DNA from: Sphingobacterium siyangense
Lineage (GTDB): Bacteria; Bacteroidota; Bacteroidia; Sphingobacteriales; Sphingobacteriaceae
Reading direction: 5' to 3'
Assembly (NCBI RefSeq): GCF_007830445.1
Contig: NZ_VLKR01000002.1
Location: 248,001 to 312,000 of the forward strand
Length of the DNA stretch: 64,000 bases
In this document: piece by piece, positions 1 through 7,598 of the stretch
How the letters are laid out: every line of letters begins with the position of its first letter
Position numbering within the stretch: the first letter of the stretch is position 1
Program-made: the position numbers and the translations under genes
Notes under the pieces: model-generated
Databases searched by the model: none
What the model was told of the DNA's origin: nothing
What the model saw: the letters and a program-made list of their open reading frames with translations, nothing else

Positions 1-481
1 ACAAGGGGTTAAAGCCGACGAAATCCGTTTCGAGGCCGTTAATATTGCCAAAGATTTCGAATATCATACAGATGGAAAGGGGAATGGTTATAATACTTTT
101 TCCGGTTATACATTATCGCAGGCCGTAAGTGTCGAATCCAAAGACTTAAATAAAGTGGACAATGCGTCACGAGAAATATCGACATTAATTTCCAAAGGGA
201 TAGAACTTAGCTCCAGCACCCCCAATTATTATTACTCCAAGCTAGAGGATCTGAAATTAGAACTTATTTCACAGGCTTCAAAAAATGCACATCAACGTGC
301 AGAAAATATTGCAAAGGAATCGAATGCCGGATTAGGTAATCTGGTAAAGGCCGATCTCGGAATTTTTCAGATAACAGGACAAAACGACAACGAAGAGTAC
401 TCTTCTGGCGGTGCATTTAATACAACCTCAAGAAAAAAAACAGCTAATATCACGGTTAAAGCAAGTTTTTTGAGTAACTAA
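1..481 (+). CDS. SIMPL (DUF541) domain protein, 3' part
   Basis: The reading frame is open from base 2 to the TAA at 479-481, so the gene begins upstream of the window. The roughly 159 visible residues resemble the C-terminal half of the SIMPL/DUF541 family: a strand-rich part followed by a helix with SQASKNAHQRAENIAKESNA and a final strand pair ending in ITVKASF. SIMPL proteins are periplasmic or envelope proteins of poorly defined function (BP26 of Brucella is one example). Any signal peptide would lie in the missing part. A GTG at 155 is an internal codon, not the start. Family call is by pattern only. Confidence 0.7.
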   Translation, partial: QGVKADEIRFEAVNIAKDFEYHTDGKGNGYNTFSGYTLSQAVSVESKDLNKVDNASREISTLISKGIELSSSTPNYYYSKLEDLKLELISQASKNAHQRAENIAKESNAGLGNLVKADLGIFQITGQNDNEEYSSGGAFNTTSRKKTANITVKASFLSN

Positions 482-568
482 TGAAAAATTATTCGACTGA
501 ATTTCAGTTCTATATTGGTTTTCATTGAAAATTTGTTCAAAAAGTTTTCTCCTTTTCAATAAAAAACC

Positions 569-576
569 TACTTTTG
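569..576 (+). promoter_or_regulatory. -7 promoter element for tRNA-Leu
   Basis: TACTTTTG matches the Bacteroidota -7 consensus TAnnTTTG exactly and lies 20 bp before the tRNA 5' end. No good TTG is seen at the expected -33 distance; only a T-rich run at 545-548. Confidence 0.5.
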
Positions 577-595
577 CATCATCCCAAACGGATAT

Positions 596-675
596 GCCCG
601 GATGGCGGAATTGGTAGACGCGCTGGTCTCAAACACCAGTGGGAAACCGTGCCGGTTCGACTCCGGCTCCGGGTA
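596..675 (+). tRNA. tRNA-Leu (anticodon CAA)
   Basis: An 80-nt cloverleaf. The acceptor stem GCCCGGA (596-602) pairs with TCCGGGT (668-674) with one G-U, then discriminator A675. The anticodon stem CTGGT/ACCAG encloses loop CTCAAAC, giving anticodon CAA (reads UUG). A D-arm with GGTAGACG, a long class II variable arm and a T-arm with GGTTCGACTCC are present. The long variable arm and CAA anticodon define tRNA-Leu. CCA is not encoded. Confidence 0.96.
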
Positions 676-677
676 CT

Positions 678-713
678 AAAAGCCTCTTTACTTACTGTAA
701 AGAGGCTTTTTTT
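678..713 (+). terminator. Rho-independent terminator of tRNA-Leu
   Basis: AAAGCCTCTTTAC and GTAAAGAGGCTTT form a perfect stem around a short loop, ending in a run of seven T. It starts immediately after the tRNA 3' end. Confidence 0.9.
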
Positions 714-840
714 GTTCGTCTATGCTGCATCTGACCTGAAGATCGCCTCAAGTTCCGGATTATGGCTAATCAAGGTAGGTACTAAAACAGATACATCCTA
801 ATATCAACTTATATCTAATAACAATTTTCAATCAATCTTT

Positions 841-924
841 AGACAGTGATCAGTCAGTGCTTATTCAATTTGTACTGAATAATCACTGAACAATCACTGA
901 GCAAGCACTGAATAAGCACTGTCT
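841..924. repeat. 11-bp tandem repeat array A inside an inverted repeat
   Basis: Four consecutive 11-mers, TACTGAATAAT (873), CACTGAACAAT (884), CACTGAGCAAG (895) and CACTGAATAAG (906), are followed by a partial CACTG at 917. The right end also pairs with the left flank: CAGTGCTTATTCA (855-867) is the reverse complement of 909-921, and AGACAGTG (841-848) is the reverse complement of 917-924. The block could fold into a long hairpin. No coding function is seen, and the repeat family is not one I recognise. Confidence 0.75.
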
Positions 925-974
925 TAAGATCTAATTTGGTCACTACTTGATTCTAAGTTGCTGCAGCTATTGCT

Positions 975-1150
975 TGTTCTTTGGTGTTTCTTCGCTTATT
1001 GTAGCTACTTTCATTAGACCTTCCTCGGTATTCGTTTGCCGTTTCTTTGGTGTTTCTTTGGTATTTCTTTGTTTATTCTTTGGTATTTTAACGATAAAAC
1101 AGCAATAAAACAGCAATAAAATAGCACAGAAACGGTAACGAAGGTGTAAT
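975..1150. repeat. 11-bp tandem repeat array B (sixteen degenerate units)
   Basis: From 975 to 1150 the sequence can be read in one continuous 11-bp phase. Clear units are TGTTCTTTGGT (975), GTTTCTTTGGT (1041 and 1052), ATTTCTTTGTT (1063), TATTCTTTGGT (1074), AAAACAGCAAT (1096 and 1107) and AAAATAGCACA (1118). The repeat changes motif from TTTCTTTGGT to AAAACAGCAAT without losing phase. The A4 tracts at 1096, 1107 and 1118 recur every 11 bp, a spacing that can bend DNA. The rest of the 607-bp gap between tRNA-Leu and the next gene shows no other gene. Confidence 0.7.
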
Positions 1151-1282
1151 CTTGACCCAGACTTGTACATAAGAAAGATAAATTGACTACCGTAGAATTG
1201 GTAATAAGATGGGCTTTTTTTTATAAACGTTCTTTAATCTGAATATTCTTGTTTAAATTGGAAATACCAAATATAAACTTGG

Positions 1283-2596
1283 ATGAAAACAGTTTTTTTA
1301 TCGCTGGCACTGCTGTGTTTTTTCATTACTCATGGGCAAGTAGGGTTTGTCTTAAACGGGAAAAAGAATGTTAAAATTCCTTTTCTTTTCGTACATAACC
1401 TGGTGATTATACCTGTACAGGTAAATGGATATATGATGAACTTCCTGTTGGATACGGGGGTTAAAGAAACCATGATATTTGGCGAAACATTAAAGTCAAT
1501 TGATAGCGCTGTTTTTGTTAATAAATTTCAGGGATTGGGCAGGGAAGAGGGGTTGGATGGCTATTTATCCATACATAATCAGGTGAATATTGCTGGGGTA
1601 TATGAAGATTTAGACCAACCGATCTATATTCTTCAAAATGCGCATATTGATATCTCTACCCGGATAGGAGTAGAAGTTAATGGAATTATGGGAAGTCGCT
1701 TTTTTGAAAACCAAATGATAGAAATGGATTTTCAAAAACATCGTATTACCTTATATGCCAAGGCTAACCGGCCCAAGGGACTTGACAAGATGCAGCGTTT
1801 GCCGCTGGATATTTTAAATAGTCGTCCCTATACTGCGGTTGCTTTTAAACAGGGGAGTGTTTCTATTGATGGTCGCGTATTGATTGATATGGGAAATAGC
1901 GATGCCTTAATGCTAATTCCTTCAAAGTTAAATAATTTTGATATTAAGCCTCCATTTATTGATGACTACATTGGGCAGGGGTTTAACGGTGAGATTTATG
2001 GAAAAAGAAATCGAATCCGATCGCTCGAACTTGGGCCGTTTACAATGAACTATCCCCTGGTAGCCTATCCTGAATTGAGTTCGTTACAGCATGCAACATT
2101 TGTGAGCGAAAGAATAGGTTCCATTGGAAACGAGTTGTTACGCCGATTTAAGGTCGTATTCGATTATCCCAACAAGTCGATATATCTTCATAAGAATAAA
2201 GATTTTGATCGCTTTTATTATTTGAATATGAGTGGTTTGGAGATTATACATGATGGTATTAAATACGAAAAAGAAGAAATACCTGTCGTTCTGCAAAAAG
2301 ATGGCGGTACAGAGGTAAGAATGGGTAACAGCGTACAGTATCGCTTTGTACTTCGAAATATGTACAAAATTGCGACTGTTCGTGATGGTTCGCCTGCGGC
2401 AATCGCAGGACTAATACCCGGAGATAAGGTTGTACGGATCAATGGTAGAGCTGCATCGTCATTTTCCCTGGAGTCAATTCACAATCTTTTTAAATCAGAA
2501 GAGGGAAAGGAAATGCATTTTCGAGTGACCAGAGGCGAGAAGACACTCGACTTTAAATTTGTGTTAAAGGATCCGCTTCCATTTAACTCGGATTAA
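1283..2596 (+). CDS. Secreted retropepsin-like aspartic protease with C-terminal PDZ domain
   Basis: 437 residues. A signal peptide (about 1-18, cleavage near HG|Q) is followed by two aspartyl-protease-like lobes: LDTG at 57-59 is the canonical D-[TS]-G, and IDMGNS at 202-206 is a second, degenerate copy. A PDZ domain occupies about 345-435, with the peptide-binding region around SPAAIAGLIPGDKVVRING. Bacterial proteins of this layout are probably periplasmic proteases, with the PDZ recognising substrate C-termini. The substrate is unknown. The second lobe has DMG in place of DTG, so activity may need homodimerisation or may be altered. The gene stands alone, downstream of the repeat arrays. 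Confidence 0.8.
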   Translation: MKTVFLSLALLCFFITHGQVGFVLNGKKNVKIPFLFVHNLVIIPVQVNGYMMNFLLDTGVKETMIFGETLKSIDSAVFVNKFQGLGREEGLDGYLSIHNQVNIAGVYEDLDQPIYILQNAHIDISTRIGVEVNGIMGSRFFENQMIEMDFQKHRITLYAKANRPKGLDKMQRLPLDILNSRPYTAVAFKQGSVSIDGRVLIDMGNSDALMLIPSKLNNFDIKPPFIDDYIGQGFNGEIYGKRNRIRSLELGPFTMNYPLVAYPELSSLQHATFVSERIGSIGNELLRRFKVVFDYPNKSIYLHKNKDFDRFYYLNMSGLEIIHDGIKYEKEEIPVVLQKDGGTEVRMGNSVQYRFVLRNMYKIATVRDGSPAAIAGLIPGDKVVRINGRAASSFSLESIHNLFKSEEGKEMHFRVTRGEKTLDFKFVLKDPLPFNSD

Positions 2597-2608
2597 ATTT
2601 TTGCTAAT

Positions 2609-2641
2609 TTTGCTATTTTAAACTGAACTTACTTATATTTG
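2609..2641 (+). promoter_or_regulatory. Promoter upstream of the rtcB leader region
   Basis: TTTG (2609-2612), a 21-bp spacer and TATATTTG (2634-2641) match the Bacteroidota TTTG-N19..21-TAnnTTTG promoter well. The expected start is near 2647, 36 nt before the small ORF at 2683 and about 470 nt before rtcB. Confidence 0.65.
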
Positions 2642-2682
2642 CACTTGATAATAATATTTTAATAATTTAAACACGAAAAGAT

Positions 2683-2769
2683 ATGTTGGTCGCTAGAATA
2701 ATAACACAGCAAGCTTTTAAGGCAAATGGATTTGTCGAAAGCAATCTTCGTGCTTTTCGTTTTATTTAA
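2683..2769 (+). CDS. Possible 28-residue leader peptide upstream of rtcB-prfH
   Basis: ATG at 2683 opens a 28-codon frame ending with TAA at 2767-2769. The peptide begins MLVARIITQQAF and ends LRAFRFI. It lies just downstream of a strong promoter-like sequence and is followed about 100 nt later by an intrinsic terminator, the usual layout of a leader peptide or small regulatory transcript. I know no family for it. It has no run of one amino acid as in classical attenuators, though it is rich in Arg and Phe near its end. It may instead be a chance ORF in a non-coding RNA. Confidence 0.35.
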   Translation: MLVARIITQQAFKANGFVESNLRAFRFI

Positions 2770-2866
2770 GATATTTTTCGAAATAGGAGTGCATCGTGTC
2801 TCTTCAATCCGCTGGAGTGAATAACAGGTCGCTTTACTTCTTTTGAAAAACTAATTTATACAGATG

Positions 2867-2896
2867 AAAAAGCCGAAGTTCATTCGGGCTTTTTAA
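2867..2896 (+). terminator. Intrinsic terminator inside the rtcB leader
   Basis: AAAAGCC-GAA and TTCGGGCTTTTT form a stem with one irregular position around a short loop, ending in TTTTT then AATTTT. It stands between the promoter at 2609-2641 and rtcB at 3119, so it must end a short transcript or act as a conditional terminator. Confidence 0.7.
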
Positions 2897-2924
2897 TTTT
2901 CCGGATTTTCGTTTCTATTTAGAT

Positions 2925-2994
2925 AGTCAAAGCTCTTCAGGGCTGCAGCGTTTTTGAAAAACAGGTGCGTTCGACTCTATAGGAGTAATTGACT
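2925..2994 (+). promoter_or_regulatory. Predicted three-hairpin multiloop RNA upstream of rtcB
   Basis: AGTCAA (2925-2930) pairs with TTGACT (2989-2994). Enclosed are three hairpins: AGCTC/GGGCT (2931-2944, loop TTCA), GTTTT/AAAAC (2950-2962) and ACTC/GAGT (2974-2986), with GTTCGA at 2969-2974. The topology resembles a small cloverleaf, but it is not a tRNA: stems are short and no complete anticodon or T-arm is present. Paired by eye only. The rest of 2995-3118 is AT-rich and shows no clear promoter for rtcB. Confidence 0.3.
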
Positions 2995-3118
2995 GTGCAT
3001 TAAGAAAAAATGCTTAATAGAATCGTAATCCCCAAAAGAATATTCCCGAAATTTTTTCAACAATGCTGCCGATTTCCAAGAGGAAATTGATGGCTAATTA
3101 TTTATATTTTTTATAAAA

Positions 3119-4510
3119 ATGGGAAGTAAATTAGCGGGAAAAGATCTAGTAAAAATAGGTTTTCCACAAAATAATATAGTTAATACAGCTTTAGGGCTGA
3201 TCACAAGGTATCGAAAGAAGGAAAATAAAGAAACCATTCTTCTTGAACTTACTGAGTTGATAGAAGCTCCGGAGCGATTTATGGGGCATAAAATATGGGG
3301 AAAGGTCTCTGAAGGACTTGTTAAACCTGTTGAAGTACGCATGCAGGAGCTTCATTCACATTGTGCTCCATTTAGCATATTTGGTGAAAATGAAATTGAT
3401 GAGCAGGCAAAAAGACAGTTGTATGATGCACTGAGATTGCCTATTTCAAGGCAAGGTGCACTGATGCCGGATGCACATACAGGGTACGGACTTCCCATCG
3501 GCGGAGTACTGGCCACAGAAAATGCCGTTATACCCTATGGTGTAGGAGTAGATATCGGTTGTCGGATGAGCCTATCGATATTTGATTTACCGGGTAGTTA
3601 TTTCAAAGGAAGGGAATTCCAACTGAAAAATATATTGAAGGAAAATACCAAATTTGGTTTAAATGACACACATCGTGATAAGCATGACCATGTTGTTTTC
3701 AGTAGAACTGAATTTCAGGAAATCCCACTATTAAAATCCCTGTTGGGTAAAGCTTACAGACAATTTGGGACTTCCGGTAGTGGAAATCACTTTGTCGAAT
3801 TGGGCATTGTTGAGCTTCAAACCGTGCGGGAGGAATGGGGGATAAATCCAGGACAGTATGTGGGGATTTTATCCCATAGTGGCTCTCGAGGCTTGGGGAC
3901 AAATATCGCTAAGCATTACACAAGCCTTGCGGCGCAACAATGTCCATTACCGCGTCATGTCCAACATTTGGCCTGGTTGGATTTAGCAAGCCAAGAAGGA
4001 CAAGAATACTGGATGGCAATGAATTTGGCTGGAGAGTATGCCCAGGCCTGTCATGCAGACATCCACCGACGTTTGGCGAAAGCACTTGGCGGTAATCCCG
4101 TGGTAACGATCGAAAATCATCATAATTTCGCATGGAAGGAATTCGTGAATGGGGAGGAATGCATTGTTCATCGGAAGGGAGCAACACCTGCAGGCAAGGG
4201 CGTGCTGGGGGTGATTCCCGGCTCGATGACAGCGCCAGGGTTCATTGTGGAGGGAACGGGAAACCCCTTAAGTTTACAGTCTGCATCCCATGGAGCTGGG
4301 CGTGTCATGTCGAGATCTGCCTGCAAAAATAATTTGACAAAAAGCGCTATGCTGAAAGATCTGGAAGCACATGGTGTGGAATTGATTGGCGGCGCATTGG
4401 ATGAATCACCACGTGCGTATAAAGATATTCATCGGGTGATGAAATTACAGCAGGAGTTGGTAACTGTTCTCGGAACGTTCAGTCCGAAGATTGTACGTAT
4501 GGACAAATAA
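3119..4510 (+). CDS. rtcB: RtcB-family RNA ligase (PrfH-associated type)
   Basis: 463 residues. RtcB joins 2',3'-cyclic-phosphate or 3'-phosphate RNA ends to 5'-OH ends using GTP and Mn2+. The core motifs are present: metal-binding D145/C148 in [17 protein letters not shown] near 221-225, HSGSRG from H253, ENHHNF around 332-337, HRKGATPA from H351, and SHGAGR with H391 as the predicted guanylylated histidine. An N-terminal segment of about 70 residues precedes the core, as in a Bacteroidota subfamily. prfH follows 4 nt downstream. RtcB enzymes paired with PrfH have been shown to reseal 16S rRNA cut in the decoding centre, so ribosome repair is the likely role here, rather than tRNA splicing. 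Confidence 0.92.
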   Translation: MGSKLAGKDLVKIGFPQNNIVNTALGLITRYRKKENKETILLELTELIEAPERFMGHKIWGKVSEGLVKPVEVRMQELHSHCAPFSIFGENEIDEQAKRQLYDALRLPISRQGALMPDAHTGYGLPIGGVLATENAVIPYGVGVDIGCRMSLSIFDLPGSYFKGREFQLKNILKENTKFGLNDTHRDKHDHVVFSRTEFQEIPLLKSLLGKAYRQFGTSGSGNHFVELGIVELQTVREEWGINPGQYVGILSHSGSRGLGTNIAKHYTSLAAQQCPLPRHVQHLAWLDLASQEGQEYWMAMNLAGEYAQACHADIHRRLAKALGGNPVVTIENHHNFAWKEFVNGEECIVHRKGATPAGKGVLGVIPGSMTAPGFIVEGTGNPLSLQSASHGAGRVMSRSACKNNLTKSAMLKDLEAHGVELIGGALDESPRAYKDIHRVMKLQQELVTVLGTFSPKIVRMDK

Positions 4511-4514
4511 GGTT

Positions 4515-5138
4515 ATGAATGAAAGGTATTTACAAATTTCTTCGGGACGAGGTCCTAAGGAATGTAATATGGCCGTTAGGTTGGTAGTCGACAGAATCTC
4601 TTCTGAATGTAGTAGAGTAGGAGTTGAGGTCACGGAAATAGAAACAGAAGAAGTGGATGGACTTCCTTGTTCGTTGATTGTCAGATTGAGAGGAAAAGAT
4701 ATGGATCAATTGATTGATCATTGGATTGGTACAATCTGCTGGGTGTGTAAAAGCCCTTTTCGTCCTTTACACAAACGGAAGAATTGGTTTGTCGAAGTTA
4801 AAACGTATCATCCGGGTAAAAAGGAAAAGGTGTTGGATGTGAAGGATGTATATTTCCAAACGATGCGAAGTAGCGGTGCAGGTGGACAGCATGTCAATAA
4901 AGTAAGTTCTGGCGTTAGAGCGACGCATGCTCCGACAGGCATAAGTGTTCAGGTGATGGATACGAGATCACAATTGCAGAATAAAGAGATCGCAATGCTG
5001 CGCTTGGCTGCACGTCTGCGGGATTTGGAAAGCGTTGAGTTAAATACGGCCAAAGAACAAAAATGGAAAAACCAAATCGAGGTGACGCGCGGACAGGCGA
5101 AACGGGTCTTTGTTGGACGTAATTTTGTCGAAAAATAG
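4515..5138 (+). CDS. prfH: Peptide chain release factor H (ribosome rescue)
   Basis: 207 residues from ATG 4515; an in-frame ATG at 4491 would overlap rtcB by 20 nt, but PrfH proteins start with the segment seen here ([20 protein letters not shown]). The catalytic GGQ lies at 123-125 in [20 protein letters not shown], and WVCKSPFRP (76-84) and RKNWFV (88-93) are typical of PrfH. The protein lacks the full stop-codon recognition domains of RF1/RF2. Known PrfH hydrolyses peptidyl-tRNA on ribosomes stalled by decoding-centre damage; RtcB then repairs the rRNA. Both genes form one unit with a 4-nt gap. Confidence 0.93.
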   Translation: MNERYLQISSGRGPKECNMAVRLVVDRISSECSRVGVEVTEIETEEVDGLPCSLIVRLRGKDMDQLIDHWIGTICWVCKSPFRPLHKRKNWFVEVKTYHPGKKEKVLDVKDVYFQTMRSSGAGGQHVNKVSSGVRATHAPTGISVQVMDTRSQLQNKEIAMLRLAARLRDLESVELNTAKEQKWKNQIEVTRGQAKRVFVGRNFVEK

Positions 5139-5195
5139 TATTTCTTGAGCATTGGATCCTAATTGGCAATCCATGAAGTCAATTGGGTTTTGATA

Positions 5196-5224
5196 GGGGC
5201 TTTGAACCATAAGTTCAAGGCCCC
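5196..5224 (+). terminator. Hairpin downstream of prfH
   Basis: GGGGCTTTGAAC and GTTCAAGGCCCC form a 12-bp stem with one mismatch and a short loop, 57 bp after the prfH stop. No clear T-run follows, so it may be a weak terminator or a 3'-end stabiliser. Confidence 0.5.
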
Positions 5225-5299
5225 TTGAATTTGGGGATATGCTGGTTTTGTTTTTTAGCCGTATTTTCTTCTGTGATTTACCTTGAATGTAGAAAATAA

Positions 5300-5332
5300 T
5301 TTGTTTTATTGCATTGATAATTCCTATCTTTA
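5300..5332 (+). promoter_or_regulatory. Promoter of prpBCD
   Basis: TTTG (5300-5303), 21-bp spacer, TATCTTTA (5325-5332), one base off TAnnTTTG. The predicted start is near 5338, giving a 5' leader of about 100 nt with a small hairpin around AGCCT/AGGCT (5389-5411). The rest of 5139-5438 holds only the prfH hairpin. Confidence 0.55.
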
Positions 5333-5438
5333 AGAGGAAGGGCCTAAAAATGAGTTCTTCAGACTAAGTAAACTTAAGTAGTCGCTGTAGCCTGTATCTA
5401 GAGAAGGCTATAGGGCTTGGAATTTCAAATTCGATATT

Positions 5439-6314
5439 ATGATAAAATCCCCGGGCTTCCTTTTTAAGGAAGCGATCAAGAATGAAAAACCATTACAAAT
5501 TGTTGGAGCGATTAATGCTAATCATGCGCTTTTGGCTGAGCAGGCTGGTTTTAAAGCTATTTATCTTTCTGGAGGCGGTGTTGCGGCAGGTTCACTTGGA
5601 ATTCCAGATCTTGGGATTACAACACTTCAGGATGTTTTGATTGATGTGGATCGCATTACAAATGTGTGTAAGCTTCCTTTGCTGGTGGATATTGATACTG
5701 GCTTCGGTCCTTCGGCATTCAATGTGGCACGTACAATAAAGTCTTTAATTAAAGTGGGCGCGGCGGCAGTTCACATGGAGGATCAGGTGGGGGCTAAACG
5801 TTGTGGTCACCGGCCTGGGAAAGAGCTCGTCTCGCGATCTGAAATGGTTGACCGCCTAAAGGCGGCCGTGGATGCACGAACGGACGAGCATTTTGCCATT
5901 GGTGCACGTACGGATGCACTTGCTTCTGAAGGCCTTGAACTTGCTTTGGAAAGAGCGGTGGCTTATAAAGAAGCTGGAGCGGACTTTATTTTTGCTGAAG
6001 CAGTACATCATTTGGAGCAATACGTTCAATTTAGTGCGGCAACTGGCCTTCCCATTTTGGCGAATATCACCGAATTTGGACAAACACCGTTGTTTAGCCT
6101 GAATGAACTACGTCAAGCCGATGTTTCTATTGTCCTTTATCCACTATCTGCTTTCCGCGCCGCTAATAAAGCGGCTACAACTGTTTATCGTCACATTCGG
6201 GAAGACGGTGGGCAGCTTAATGTAATCGACGACATGCAGACGAGAGAAGAGTTATACAGAAGTATCGATTATTATGCCTATGAAAATCGATTGGATCAAT
6301 TGTTTAACAAATAA
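5439..6314 (+). CDS. prpB: 2-methylisocitrate lyase
   Basis: 291 residues, the usual length. It cleaves 2-methylisocitrate to pyruvate and succinate, the last step of the methylcitrate cycle for propionyl-CoA. Signature features are [10 protein letters not shown] (42-51), the Mg2+-binding [10 protein letters not shown] with D84 and D86, and the catalytic loop KRCGHRPGK with C122. The KRCGH form is that of PEP mutase/isocitrate lyase superfamily lyases, and DIDTGFG and the prpCD neighbours separate it from isocitrate lyase. It is the first gene of a three-gene operon, with prpC starting 10 nt after its stop. Confidence 0.95.
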   Translation: MIKSPGFLFKEAIKNEKPLQIVGAINANHALLAEQAGFKAIYLSGGGVAAGSLGIPDLGITTLQDVLIDVDRITNVCKLPLLVDIDTGFGPSAFNVARTIKSLIKVGAAAVHMEDQVGAKRCGHRPGKELVSRSEMVDRLKAAVDARTDEHFAIGARTDALASEGLELALERAVAYKEAGADFIFAEAVHHLEQYVQFSAATGLPILANITEFGQTPLFSLNELRQADVSIVLYPLSAFRAANKAATTVYRHIREDGGQLNVIDDMQTREELYRSIDYYAYENRLDQLFNK

Positions 6315-6324
6315 TTATATTCAG

Positions 6325-7476
6325 ATGGAAGAGACAAACAGCACAGGTTTTAAGCCCAAAAAAAGTGTAGCACTCTCTGGTGTAGCAGCTGGCAATACGG
6401 CTTTGAGCACTGTCGGAAAAAGTGGTAATGATCTGCATTATAGGGGTTATGATATTTTAGATCTGGCGCATCAGGCAAGTTTTGAAGAGGTCGCTTATTT
6501 ACTTATTTATGGAAGTCTACCAACACAGGCCCAGCTCGTCACTTATCAAAGTCAGCTGATCAGTCAACGTGGTCTGCCTATTACTGTTCAACAGGTCCTC
6601 AAGCAGTTGCCATCGACGGCACATGCCATGGATGTTTTACGGACTTATGTTTCTTTTTTCGGCAGTGTTTCGCCCGAGAAAGACAGTCATCCCATTGCTG
6701 GTGCCCGTGACATTGCAACTCGCCTGATGGCTTCAATGGCCTCAGCACTGCTGTACTGGTATCATTTTAGTCAGCATGGACGTGAGGTGCAGGTAGAGAC
6801 ATCGGATGCAACGTTGGGTGGGCATTTTTTGCATCTGCTACACGGAAAATCGCCATCGTCTTCTTGGGTAAGAGCGATGCAGATTTCACTCAATTTATAT
6901 GCCGAACATGAGTTTAATGCATCTACATTCACAGCTCGGGTAATTGCTGGTACAGGATCAGACATGTATTCTTGCATCGCTGGTGCGATAGGTGCGCTAC
7001 GTGGACCTAAGCATGGCGGAGCCAATGAGGTTGCTTTCGAAATTCAGAGTCGTTATGCAAATGCTGATGAGGCGGAAGCGGATATCCGGAAGCGACTGGC
7101 AAACAAAGAAGTCATTATTGGTTTTGGCCATCCTGTATACACAATCTCGGATCCAAGAAATCAAGTGATAAAACAAGTGGCAAAAGAGCTGTCGGAAGAA
7201 GCGGGCGACATGACGCTCTACCTGATCGCTGAGCGGTTGGAAAAAGTCATGTGGGAAGAAAAGAAAATGTTTCCGAACCTGGACTGGTATTCTGCGGTGT
7301 CCTATCATATTATGGGCATTCCAACAGAGATGTTTACCCCGTTATTTGTCCTCTCGCGTATTACAGGCTGGTCAGCGCATGTTTTCGAACAACGTCAGGA
7401 TGGAAAAATTATCCGACCAAGTGCAAACTATGTTGGTCCTGAGGACAGACCGTTTGTACCTCTTTCCGAACGGTAA
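6325..7476 (+). CDS. prpC: 2-methylcitrate synthase
   Basis: 383 residues from ATG 6325. An in-frame ATG at 6274 would overlap prpB by 41 nt and add residues not found in the family, so 6325 is preferred. It condenses propionyl-CoA with oxaloacetate. The citrate-synthase catalytic triad is visible: H230 in [10 protein letters not shown]269 in [13 protein letters not shown] and D320 in [12 protein letters not shown]. Its short length and its position between prpB and prpD favour methylcitrate synthase over housekeeping citrate synthase. Some side activity with acetyl-CoA is common in the family. Confidence 0.94.
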   Translation: MEETNSTGFKPKKSVALSGVAAGNTALSTVGKSGNDLHYRGYDILDLAHQASFEEVAYLLIYGSLPTQAQLVTYQSQLISQRGLPITVQQVLKQLPSTAHAMDVLRTYVSFFGSVSPEKDSHPIAGARDIATRLMASMASALLYWYHFSQHGREVQVETSDATLGGHFLHLLHGKSPSSSWVRAMQISLNLYAEHEFNASTFTARVIAGTGSDMYSCIAGAIGALRGPKHGGANEVAFEIQSRYANADEAEADIRKRLANKEVIIGFGHPVYTISDPRNQVIKQVAKELSEEAGDMTLYLIAERLEKVMWEEKKMFPNLDWYSAVSYHIMGIPTEMFTPLFVLSRITGWSAHVFEQRQDGKIIRPSANYVGPEDRPFVPLSER

Positions 7477-7598
7477 TTTTGGATCGGGAAAAGGCGTTAA
7501 AAGGTGCTTTTGAACAGAGGGCTTTGAGGAAGAACTTAGCGCAGGAAAAAACGAAATATATTAATAAATAGAACGAGAGTCTTATACGAAATACACGA

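Noticed and set aside
672..787. Possible integration site at the tRNA 3' end (GGTACTAAAA at 672-681 and again at 778-787)
   Set aside because: The 10-bp repeat encloses only 96 bp with no integrase or element. AT-rich 10-mers recur by chance.
574..801. 75-codon plus-strand frame over the tRNA-Leu and its terminator
   Set aside because: It is translated tRNA and terminator sequence; the tRNA call is much stronger.
967..1170. 67-codon minus-strand frame
   Set aside because: It is made of the 11-bp tandem repeats, with low-complexity residues and no coding signature.
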